Position numbers and translations under genes: made by a program
Shown: positions 1-5,491 of the stretch, in pieces
Position numbering within the stretch: the stretch's first letter is position 1
Layout: every line of letters begins with the position of its first letter
The notes under the pieces: model-generated
Told to the model about the DNA's origin: nothing
Database searches by the model: none
What the model saw: the letters and a program-made list of their open reading frames with translations, nothing else
Source of the DNA: Candidatus Cloacimonadota bacterium
Lineage (GTDB): Bacteria > Cloacimonadota > Cloacimonadia > Cloacimonadales > JAOZMQ01
Length of the DNA stretch: 5,491 nucleotides
NCBI GenBank assembly: GCA_029934195.1
Contig: JAOZMQ010000229.1
Location: 1-5,491 of the forward strand
Direction of reading: 5' to 3'

Positions 1-155
1 TTTTGAAAAAATTTCGAGGGGATCTAAGCAAGATACAGGTTTAGCGACAAAAAAAGAAAATTCAGAAAAAATTAGTTTTCGTCCAAGTACTAAATAGCTT
101 ACGGTTACAAAATTTCACAATTTTCTAAGAAGATTTTAATGTGCCCCATCTTATG
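1..155 (+). repeat. Dispersed intergenic repeat, copy 1
   Basis: Two segments of this stretch recur in the 3110-3984 intergenic region. Positions 42-95 match 3419-3366 in inverted orientation at 48 of 54 bases without gaps, including a perfect 20-base block (42-61). Positions 77-155 match 3564-3642 in direct orientation at 62 of 79 bases without gaps. The shared core is TACTAAATAGCTT followed by GGTTACAA and, further on, AAGATTTTAAT. Similarity to copy 2 continues weakly towards position 1, so this copy may extend past the window edge. It lies downstream of the HGD-D-like gene and no clear terminator for that gene was found in it. Confidence 0.75.
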
Positions 156-242
156 TTAATCTTTTGCAATAAGATAGTAGGAAAATTGCGGTTTTAGGGG
201 TGAACCTTGCTGGATTTACAAATGTTCTTCTCTTGACAGTGA

Positions 243-1214
243 TTAAATCCTAATCATATCAAGAAAACTTTCAATGCGTAATTTTGTTCGTGCATCAATT
301 TCCCCCGGTTGATCACCTTCTACAGACATAAACGGTAGCGTAATTTTCTTTTTTAAGATAATATTATCTATTTGACGATGGCAAAAAGCTTGTGTATAAC
401 TAATAACACCATCAATATTCCGTATTGTTAATTGTTCACGAATATCTTTTACTCTATCAAAAACAGTGTATGGAAATGTATAATCAAGATATTGCTCAAT
501 AAATCCTTTTTTAAAAGAAGGCATACTAAATTGTCGCTGAATCTCATTATAAACAACATTCACATTCATCTCTAAAAGAAAATCATAAAGGTCGGTAATA
601 ATCGGAGGAACTCCAAGAAAAGCAAAACGCAAATCAAAATCAAGGGGTTTTCTCTCTTTCGCTTCAAGTAAAAATTCGTCTAATTCTTTTTCATATAAAT
701 CTGGATCTGAATTAAAATCGGAGGAATTTACTAACCATAAATGATTTTCAAAACCTGTAACTTTGTTTTCTATGTAAGTTAATTTGTCGAGAAATGATAT
801 TTTTTCTCTAATCAAATCTAATCGTTTTTTCATCTCCAAAACTTTTTTCCTTGAGACATTAAAGACACTTTCAAGACGAATAATTTCATTCTCTAATTTG
901 ATATAATTTTTATCATACGGATATGAGAAATTGATTATATCAATATTAGTTTCATCAAGTGTAGCCATCAAGGAGTGAGTATTTGAACAATCTCCTTCTG
1001 TAATACCAATTAGGCAGTCAAGTTCCGATTGTTTTGCTACAGAATACATTCCTTTAATCCAAGAACAAATATTGCGTGGATAGCCTTCAAATTCAGCTTC
1101 TTCAACCATTTTTTGTGGTTTGCCGGATACAAAAACATTATTCAAATCAATCGGTGTATGTCCGGCTGCGTAAATTATTTCAACCGGTATTGTTGATGTA
1201 AAACCTACTCTCAT
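243..1214 (-). CDS. 2-hydroxyacyl-CoA dehydratase subunit D-like protein (HgdB/HGD-D family)
   Basis: Predicted 323-residue cytoplasmic iron-sulfur protein of the family that includes 2-hydroxyglutaryl-CoA dehydratase component D and benzoyl-CoA reductase subunits. Seen: an N-terminal Rossmann-like start (MRVGFTSTIP), Cys50 in NICSWIKG, Cys76 in EGDCSNT, Cys278 in AFCHRQID, and a C-terminal EGDQPGEIDART...RIESFLDM segment matching the family's usual E-D...tRiEaFlE ending. Cys50, Cys76 and Cys278 fit the three expected [4Fe-4S] ligands; Cys67 is extra. Residues about 105-145 look helical or coiled-coil. It is somewhat shorter than HgdB proteins (about 370-380 residues as I recall). The ATG at 1214 overlaps the stop of the upstream ABC-F gene (TAATG) and follows GAGGA. 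A TTG four codons earlier is possible but has no better ribosome site. The partner subunit and activase seen in characterised systems are absent here, so substrate and reaction are unknown. Family assignment is good; enzymatic function is open. Confidence 0.85.
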   Translation of the reverse strand: MRVGFTSTIPVEIIYAAGHTPIDLNNVFVSGKPQKMVEEAEFEGYPRNICSWIKGMYSVAKQSELDCLIGITEGDCSNTHSLMATLDETNIDIINFSYPYDKNYIKLENEIIRLESVFNVSRKKVLEMKKRLDLIREKISFLDKLTYIENKVTGFENHLWLVNSSDFNSDPDLYEKELDEFLLEAKERKPLDFDLRFAFLGVPPIITDLYDFLLEMNVNVVYNEIQRQFSMPSFKKGFIEQYLDYTFPYTVFDRVKDIREQLTIRNIDGVISYTQAFCHRQIDNIILKKKITLPFMSVEGDQPGEIDARTKLRIESFLDMIRI

Positions 1215-1222
1215 TATTCCTC
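1212..1222 (-). promoter_or_regulatory. Ribosome binding site and TAATG stop/start overlap coupling the two minus-strand genes
   Basis: Read on the minus strand, GAGGA (1222-1218) lies three bases before an ATG (1214-1212) whose A is the last base of the ABC-F stop TAA (1216-1214). The spacing is shorter than usual for an independent initiation site. Together with the one-base overlap it fits translational coupling by re-initiation. It also decides the start of the HGD-D-like gene in favour of MRVGF. Confidence 0.7.
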
Positions 1223-3109
1223 GCAACTTATTTCAAGATATTTATCTTCTAACTCATAAACTATATTTGTCAGCAATTCCAATTCTTTCTGTAAAGCATT
1301 GATTTCCTTTTTTATGGATACTATTTTCTTTTGGTTTGCACAAATTTCCGGTAAAAGGAATTGTTCATTTAGAGTAACTATCTTATTGTTTATTCCTTCA
1401 ATTTTGTCAGATTTCAATTCAATTTCAGCCATTAATTTTTTAAGTACAATGGGATTTGCTTTTTTTACTTTTGACTTACTAATATTTTTTTTCTTTGTTT
1501 TCTTCTCGCTACTTTTTACTGAAAAAAAATCTTCTTTGAACAAATTGTCAATATCTACAAAAGATTCTTTCAATGAATTATTTTTAAAAAGAAATCTTCT
1601 TGTTGAGATGTTTTTAATAAAATATAAATCATGCGAAACAAAAATTAAAGTTCCTGAATAATCAGACAAGGCTGCTTCTAAAGAAGAAATAGTTAGTAGA
1701 TCAAGATGATTTGTTGGCTCATCTAAAATCAAAAGGTTTGGTTTTTTATGGAGTAAAACCCCGAGATATAATCTTGCTTTTTCACCACCACTCAACGTTT
1801 CAACAATTTTTTGTGTTGCATCACCACGAAATCCAAATTTTGCGAGATAAGTAAAAATATATCCTTGAGTTTCATTTGGAACAAGTTCTTTGACTGTATC
1901 AAACACTGTGAGCTGATGGTTAAGATTAATATGCATTTGGTCATAGTATCCAATATTTAAGCTACTTCCTTTGTAAAGTTTCCCTTTTAAAAGAGATAAT
2001 TCATCATTTAAAATTTTGAGTAATGTTGTTTTCCCGCAACCATTTTTTCCAATTAATGCAATACGATCTTTATAGAAAACATTAAAATTTATCTGTTCAC
2101 AAAGAATACTATTTTCATATCCAATAGCACCATTTTCAATCCTAAAAACATCATTTCCACTTCTATCATTCACTTGGATTCTCATTTTTTTCCCAAGAGA
2201 AATTGACGGTTTGTTGATGATTGTCATTTTATTCAACATTTTTTGGCGTGACTTTGCTTGTTTCACTTTTTGCCCGGCCATATTTCTACGAATAAAATCT
2301 TCAGTTCTTTTAATTTCTTTCTGTTGCCGATGATATTGTTGTAATAAATGATTATGGATAATTATTGATTCTGTTTTATAGAAAGAATAATTACCTGAAT
2401 ATTGATACATTCTTTTCTCTTTGATTTCAAAAATTTTGGTTACTACTTTGTCGAGAAAATGCCGATCATGAGAGATTATCAAAAAAGGTTTTAGGAGTTT
2501 GATAAGATATTTCTCTAACCATAGAAGCATTTCAATATCAAGGTGATTTGTCGGTTCATCAAGAAATAAAACATCATAAGGTTGAAGAAGAATTTTTGCA
2601 AGCTGAATTCTTGTCTTCTCTCCACCACTAAAAAGAGAAAGTTTTTGAGTCCAAGTTTTTTCTGGAAATTGTAGATGAGATAGAATCGTCTTCATTTCAT
2701 TTTCATAGTTATAGCCATCTAAAGCTTCAAATTGTTCCTGTAATCTTGATAAAGTTACCATGTTTAGATCGGAATATTTATCTGCGAGTTTCAATTCCGC
2801 TTCTTTTATTTGTTTTTGAAGAAATAAAATTTGCTGGTTTGATTGCATAATATAAGAAAATAAAGTCTGCTCATTCGGCATCTCAGGATCTTGAGTTAAA
2901 TATGCAATTTTGCAGTTTTTCGCAATATGAAGATTTCCATTCATTGGCAATAATCGTTTGGTTAAGATTTCAAATAATGTAGTTTTTCCACATCCATTTT
3001 CACCCACAAGTCCGATTTTACTATTACTTTCAATAGAAAAAGAAATATCTTCTAAAATCGCTTCACCACTATATCTATGACCTAAACCAGTAACTGTAAT
3101 TATACTCAT
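1214..3109 (-). CDS. ABC-F family ATP-binding protein (ribosome-associated translation factor type)
   Basis: A 631-residue protein with two ABC ATPase domains and no membrane segments, the architecture of ABC-F proteins that bind the ribosomal E site and relieve stalled or non-productive translation. Domain 1: Walker A GENGCGKTT at 36-44, signature SGGEK at 161-165, Walker B plus LDEPTNHLD at 180-191, switch His214 in ISHD. The charged helical inter-domain linker lies at about 236-315. Domain 2: Walker A GKNGCGKTT at 354-362, signature LSGGEKAR at 439-446, LDEPTNHLD at 462-470, switch His493 in VSHD. Both catalytic glutamates (185, 464) are present. Residues about 531-631 form a Lys-rich stretch and an antiparallel coiled coil like the C-terminal domain of Uup/YdiF-type members. 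The ATG at 3109 gives the usual MSIITVTGLG start. A TTG at 3190 would add 27 residues with no family resemblance. It is first gene of a pair with the HGD-D-like gene. A housekeeping role is likelier than antibiotic resistance, but sequence alone cannot decide. Confidence 0.95.
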   Translation of the reverse strand: MSIITVTGLGHRYSGEAILEDISFSIESNSKIGLVGENGCGKTTLFEILTKRLLPMNGNLHIAKNCKIAYLTQDPEMPNEQTLFSYIMQSNQQILFLQKQIKEAELKLADKYSDLNMVTLSRLQEQFEALDGYNYENEMKTILSHLQFPEKTWTQKLSLFSGGEKTRIQLAKILLQPYDVLFLDEPTNHLDIEMLLWLEKYLIKLLKPFLIISHDRHFLDKVVTKIFEIKEKRMYQYSGNYSFYKTESIIIHNHLLQQYHRQQKEIKRTEDFIRRNMAGQKVKQAKSRQKMLNKMTIINKPSISLGKKMRIQVNDRSGNDVFRIENGAIGYENSILCEQINFNVFYKDRIALIGKNGCGKTTLLKILNDELSLLKGKLYKGSSLNIGYYDQMHINLNHQLTVFDTVKELVPNETQGYIFTYLAKFGFRGDATQKIVETLSGGEKARLYLGVLLHKKPNLLILDEPTNHLDLLTISSLEAALSDYSGTLIFVSHDLYFIKNISTRRFLFKNNSLKESFVDIDNLFKEDFFSVKSSEKKTKKKNISKSKVKKANPIVLKKLMAEIELKSDKIEGINNKIVTLNEQFLLPEICANQKKIVSIKKEINALQKELELLTNIVYELEDKYLEISCEE

Positions 3110-3119
3110 TTTGATTTCC
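3107..3119 (-). promoter_or_regulatory. Weak ribosome binding site of the ABC-F gene
   Basis: On the minus strand GGAAA begins at 3119, with its GGA seven bases before the ATG at 3109-3107. It is a poor match to a consensus Shine-Dalgarno sequence but correctly placed. It supports the ATG start over the upstream in-frame TTG at 3190. Confidence 0.4.
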
Positions 3120-3362
3120 AAATTAAATTTTTTGTTGGAAAATCTTCCAAGACCTAAATTCGATGCTTGTAAAATTCTCCATTCTCCCAACTTTTTTAAA
3201 ACTCAAGAAAGTAATTTTCCTATTTTTTTGGATAAAGGACAAGGAATAGTTACAAAATTACTTGTTCTATTTTTTTCTTATCAGCAGGTAAAATTAGTTC
3301 CATTTCTTTATCAATTTGGGGAGTTTACAAAATTTGGTCTTGCCATTTATGTGTCAAATAAA

Positions 3363-3460
3363 ATGATTTAGTACTGGAGCGAAAACTAAGTTTTCCTAAA
3401 TTTTCTTTTTTTGTCGCTACTCTGTAGCTTGATTCTCTTTTTTCTTTACCGAACGCTAAC
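3363..3460 (-). repeat. Dispersed intergenic repeat, copy 2 (inverted relative to copy 1)
   Basis: Positions 3366-3419 are the reverse complement of copy 1 positions 42-95 with six differences. Similarity weakens from about 3420 onward. The GGTTACAA half found in copies 1 and 3 is not recognisable beyond 3366. Inside it, 3381-3395 is a perfect 7+1+7 palindrome (GAAAACT A AGTTTTC) followed by a T-rich stretch. The outer boundary near 3460 is approximate. Confidence 0.7.
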
Positions 3461-3471
3461 GCATTGGGCTA

Positions 3472-3490
3472 CATAGATATCGCTTCTATG
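3472..3490. repeat. Short perfect hairpin CATAGA-7-TCTATG
   Basis: CATAGA (3472-3477) and TCTATG (3485-3490) pair exactly around a seven-base loop. The stem is only six pairs and AT-rich, with no T-run after it, so a function is not established. Confidence 0.3.
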
Positions 3491-3529
3491 AAGATGAAAA
3501 ATAAATAATATTCCAATTAAACTTTCTTC

Positions 3530-3545
3530 AAGAACTTCTGTTCTT
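3530..3545. repeat. Short perfect hairpin AAGAAC-TTCT-GTTCTT
   Basis: AAGAAC (3530-3535) and GTTCTT (3540-3545) are exact reverse complements around a four-base loop. No T-run follows on either strand, so it is not a typical intrinsic terminator. It sits next to repeat copy 3 and may belong to the same non-coding element. Confidence 0.4.
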
Positions 3546-3563
3546 CATGGTTAAAAAAATCCT

Positions 3564-3642
3564 TTTCGTTCAGATACTAAATAGCTTGTGGTTACAAGTT
3601 TTTGCTGGTTTCTAATAAGATTTTAATCTGACCCATTTTATT
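3564..3642 (+). repeat. Dispersed intergenic repeat, copy 3 (direct relative to copy 1)
   Basis: Aligns without gaps to positions 77-155 at 62 of 79 bases. Conserved blocks are ATACTAAATAGCTT, GGTTACAAG and AAGATTTTAATCTGACCCAT. The left part that pairs copies 1 and 2 is largely replaced here by A-rich sequence. The first 19 bases are also an imperfect inverted match (15 of 19) to copy 2 at 3366-3384, so a transcript through the region could fold back. Confidence 0.75.
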
Positions 3643-3682
3643 CACTTGTCTGCGTGCATTCTCGGTTCTCTGTTTTTTTTGA

Positions 3683-3738
3683 ACTTGCTTCGTAATGAAT
3701 CATACGCGTACGTTTATGGAAATGAATGTGAAGCGAGT
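3683..3738. repeat. Imperfect inverted repeat with an inner palindrome
   Basis: ACTTGCTTC (3683-3691) and GAAGCGAGT (3730-3738) are complementary except for one position that would be a G-U pair in RNA. Between them, CATACGCG (3701-3708) and CGTTTATG (3711-3718) pair at six of eight positions. The segment has more CpG and G+C than its surroundings. It could be a folded leader element, a protein-binding site or an old mobile-element end. Nothing in it identifies which. Confidence 0.35.
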
Positions 3739-3974
3739 CCGATTACGTTAAATTGAATAATGAAAAATAAAAAAATTGGTTGTTAAAAAATAATCCTTAA
3801 AAAAGATGCCTTTTATATTATTTAAATGAATATTGTGAGTCAAGAAAGCGGTAGGTCACTGTTGCTGGAAAAACTCAAGAAATTCATTAAATCTATAAAA
3901 ATGAAAAATCAATTTATTAGAATATAAAGAGTGTTTTTCAGTGGATTCAATAAATAATAAATAAGAATTAATTC

Positions 3975-3987
3975 AGGAAATAATATG
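3975..3987 (+). promoter_or_regulatory. Ribosome binding site of the decarboxylase gene
   Basis: AGGA at 3975-3978 is followed by a six-base AT spacer and the ATG at 3985-3987. It is the best Shine-Dalgarno match of the three genes and fixes the start. Confidence 0.65.
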
Positions 3988-5439
3988 GATTGTTTTCATA
4001 AAAATACTAATATTAAAGAGATAAATACATTATTAACGGCAATGATTGAAAAATATTATTCTCAAGATAATTGTACAAAGATTTCTAAAAACTTGAATGA
4101 AAAAGAAATGTCTGAAAAATATTTTTCGGAAACACCACCAGAAAAAGGAGAGAATTTTGGAAAGATTCTTTCTAATTTTGAAGAGAATATACTTGCGGAC
4201 AGTGTAAAAACTTGGCACCCAAAATTCTTAAATCAAATGTCTGCCGGAGCACCATTTCCAGCTATAATTGGAGATCTTTTAGCTTCAATGCTCAATCCGA
4301 CTTTGGCTACTTGGGAAGTTGCACCTGTGGCAACAGTAATTGAAAGAAATGTGTCAGAATGGATGGCTTCAATAATTGGAATGCCAAAAGGAAGTTCCGG
4401 TATTTTTGTACCCGGCGGTTCTTTTGCAAATTTACTTGCTTTAACAATTGCTCGTAATGAAAAATATGGATTAAATAAAATTCAATCAGGGAAATGGTAT
4501 AAAAATGAAGTTGTCATTTGTTCAGACGCTTCTCATTATTCAATAAAAAATGCTGTTGATTTGTTGGGAATTGGTTCTAATAATTTGCATAAAATTCAAA
4601 CAAACTCACGAAATGAAATGAACGCAGAAGAATTTCTTAAAGCAGTAGAATTTTATAAAAAAGAAAAAATTGAGGTTATTGCTGTTATTGCAACTCTCGG
4701 CGGAACTGTGACGGGGGGAATAGATCCATTGAAAGAAATTGGGAAAATTTGTCGAAATGAAAATATTCATTTTCATGTTGATGCAGCTTTTGGAGGTGGA
4801 ATGGCTTTTACGGATATTGCTCGACAGACACTTCAAGGAATTGAGATGGCAAACTCAATAACTTGGGATGCTCACAAATGGTTACATATTCCGCTTACTT
4901 GCACTGCTTTATTGGTTCCTGATATTCAAATTCTCAAAAAAAATTTTAATAGTCAAGCAGACTATCTTTTCCACAAACAAAATTCAGATACAGAGAAATC
5001 AGATGATCTTGGACAATATACAATTTTGTGCGGTAAAAAATTTGATTCTTTGAAATTATGGCTTCTTTGGAAAACTTATGGAACAGACTTTTTTAGAAAA
5101 TCAGCAAATAATAGATTAAAAGTTACCAAAGAATTTTTCCATTATTTACAAGAAGATCCGGAATTAGAACCGTGTTATGAGCCAAGAACACCACTTCAAT
5201 GTTTTAGATTTATTGTTCCAAAAAAGAAAAAAAATGATATTGATTACAAAAATAAATTACATAGATTTGTACGTAAAGATGTCATTTCAAAAAGAAATTC
5301 TTTTTTTAATATTACAAAATTGAAAGGTATTGAGTGTTTTAGACTTGTACTCATTAATCCATTAACAGAATTAATTCACCTGCGAGAAATTGCAGAAGAA
5401 ATTAAACAATCTGCAAGAAAATTCATTGCTGAAAATTAA
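3985..5439 (+). CDS. PLP-dependent group II amino acid decarboxylase (glutamate/cysteine-sulfinate/aspartate decarboxylase clade)
   Basis: A 484-residue cytosolic pyridoxal-phosphate enzyme that should remove the alpha-carboxylate from an acidic amino acid. Seen, matched from memory to human GAD65/67: HPKFLNQ at 78-84, NPTLATWEVAP at 104-114, PGGSFANL at 143-150, SDASHYSIK at 180-188 (His184 to stack on PLP), HVDAAFGGG at 264-272 (Asp266 for the pyridine nitrogen), WDAHKW at 294-299 with Schiff-base Lys298, ADYLF at 325-329 (Tyr327 at the GAD67 catalytic-loop tyrosine), CGKKFDSLKLWLLW at 349-362, and CFRLVLINP at 451-459 (Arg453 at the substrate-carboxylate arginine). The CGxxxDxxKLWLxW block places it with GAD/CSAD/PanP rather than aromatic decarboxylases. 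Candidate products are GABA, hypotaurine or beta-alanine. Residues 1-60 are poorly conserved. AGGA six bases before the ATG supports the start. No antiporter or pantothenate gene is adjacent, so the substrate is undecided. Confidence 0.93.
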   Translation: MDCFHKNTNIKEINTLLTAMIEKYYSQDNCTKISKNLNEKEMSEKYFSETPPEKGENFGKILSNFEENILADSVKTWHPKFLNQMSAGAPFPAIIGDLLASMLNPTLATWEVAPVATVIERNVSEWMASIIGMPKGSSGIFVPGGSFANLLALTIARNEKYGLNKIQSGKWYKNEVVICSDASHYSIKNAVDLLGIGSNNLHKIQTNSRNEMNAEEFLKAVEFYKKEKIEVIAVIATLGGTVTGGIDPLKEIGKICRNENIHFHVDAAFGGGMAFTDIARQTLQGIEMANSITWDAHKWLHIPLTCTALLVPDIQILKKNFNSQADYLFHKQNSDTEKSDDLGQYTILCGKKFDSLKLWLLWKTYGTDFFRKSANNRLKVTKEFFHYLQEDPELEPCYEPRTPLQCFRFIVPKKKKNDIDYKNKLHRFVRKDVISKRNSFFNITKLKGIECFRLVLINPLTELIHLREIAEEIKQSARKFIAEN

Positions 5440-5472
5440 ATTGGTTTATCTGTTAAAATCCAGAAATCACTG

Positions 5473-5489
5473 CAAAAACTGAGTTTTTG
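5473..5489 (+). terminator. Possible terminator hairpin downstream of the decarboxylase
   Basis: CAAAAAC (5473-5479), loop TGA and GTTTTTG (5483-5489) form a perfect seven-pair stem 33 bases after the stop codon at 5437-5439. The stem is AT-rich and the window ends two bases later, so a following T-run cannot be checked. It is the only candidate terminator seen for this gene. Confidence 0.3.
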
Positions 5490-5491
5490 AA

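Larger units (their letters stand above)
3110..3984. other. Divergent intergenic region of 875 bases without a convincing gene
   Basis: This lies between the 5' ends of the minus-strand ABC-F gene and the plus-strand decarboxylase, so it must hold the promoters of both. No pair of consensus -35/-10 hexamers at good spacing stood out on either strand; AT-rich boxes such as TATAAA at 3894 and 3923 are too common here to call. It contains repeat copies 2 and 3, small hairpins at 3472-3490 and 3530-3545, an imperfect inverted repeat at 3683-3738, and several short open frames without ribosome sites. I see no RNA gene or recognisable riboswitch. Confidence 0.7.

Noticed and set aside
107..189. Possible terminator for the minus-strand gene pair (AAAATT/AATTTT at 107-122, GCAAT/ATTGC at 166-189)
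   Set aside because: The stems are only five or six pairs, mostly A-T, with no T-run on the correct side. Neither is distinguishable from chance in this composition.
1299..1661. A plus-strand 120-codon open frame opposite the ABC-F C-terminal region
   Set aside because: It is a shadow of the Lys-rich coiled-coil coding sequence: Lys codons on one strand read as Phe/Leu on the other. That creates a false hydrophobic, membrane-like protein.
1214..3109. ABC-F protein as an antibiotic-resistance determinant
   Set aside because: ABC-F resistance proteins cannot be told from housekeeping members by motifs alone. The coiled-coil C-terminus resembles Uup/YdiF types, and no resistance or mobile context is present.
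3110..3190. N-terminal extension of the ABC-F protein from a TTG at 3190
   Set aside because: The 27 added residues do not match ABC-F proteins, and the internal ATG at 3109 gives the standard family start.
3111..3371. An 86-codon plus-strand open frame immediately outside the ABC-F start
   Set aside because: It overlaps the ABC-F ribosome site on the opposite strand, has no Shine-Dalgarno sequence, resembles no family I know, and runs into repeat copy 2. It is most likely a chance frame.
3363..3645. CRISPR array or tandem repeat array
   Set aside because: The repeat copies are few, divergent, in opposite orientations and not regularly spaced, and there are no cas genes.
3826..3927. A 33-codon plus-strand frame (MNIVSQESGR...) 57 bases before the decarboxylase, with a basic, helix-like middle (LEKLKKFIKSIK)
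   Set aside because: There is no ribosome site before its ATG, and frames this short are frequent by chance. It could be a leader peptide, but nothing in the sequence supports that beyond position.
4606..4836. Minus-strand open frame inside the decarboxylase gene
   Set aside because: It is a shadow frame with Asn/Phe-rich composition, wholly inside a well-conserved enzyme gene.

Overview
The window is a strongly AT-rich bacterial segment (roughly one third G+C by eye) with three complete protein genes and two non-coding stretches. A gene of the oxygen-sensitive 2-hydroxyacyl-CoA dehydratase family suggests an anaerobe. The ORF-like intergenic repeats are in a style I associate with low-GC anaerobes of the Cloacimonadota or wider FCB group. 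That placement is an impression only: there is no rRNA or other phylogenetic marker here.

Layout from left to right. Positions 1-242 are non-coding and hold one copy of a dispersed repeat (copy 1). Positions 243-3109 hold a two-gene minus-strand unit. An ABC-F ATPase (3109 to 1214) is transcribed first, followed by a 2-hydroxyacyl-CoA dehydratase subunit D-like protein (1214 to 243). The two share one base in a TAATG stop/start overlap, so they are almost certainly co-transcribed and translationally coupled. Positions 3110-3984 form an 875-base divergent intergenic region with two more repeat copies (copy 2 inverted, copy 3 direct relative to copy 1) and several short hairpins. Positions 3985-5439 hold a plus-strand PLP-dependent group II decarboxylase of the glutamate/cysteine-sulfinate/aspartate decarboxylase clade. 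The window ends just after this gene, at a small palindrome.

The three genes do not form an obvious pathway. The ABC-F protein should act on the ribosome. The dehydratase-like protein should carry an iron-sulfur cluster, but no partner subunit or ATP-dependent activator is visible. The decarboxylase stands alone behind its own long leader. I see no clear defence system, CRISPR array, transposase, tRNA or rRNA. The observations most worth following are the coupling of an ABC-F gene to a solitary HgdB-like gene, the repeat family whose inverted copies bracket that pair, and a decarboxylase with an atypical pair of substrate-specificity residues.
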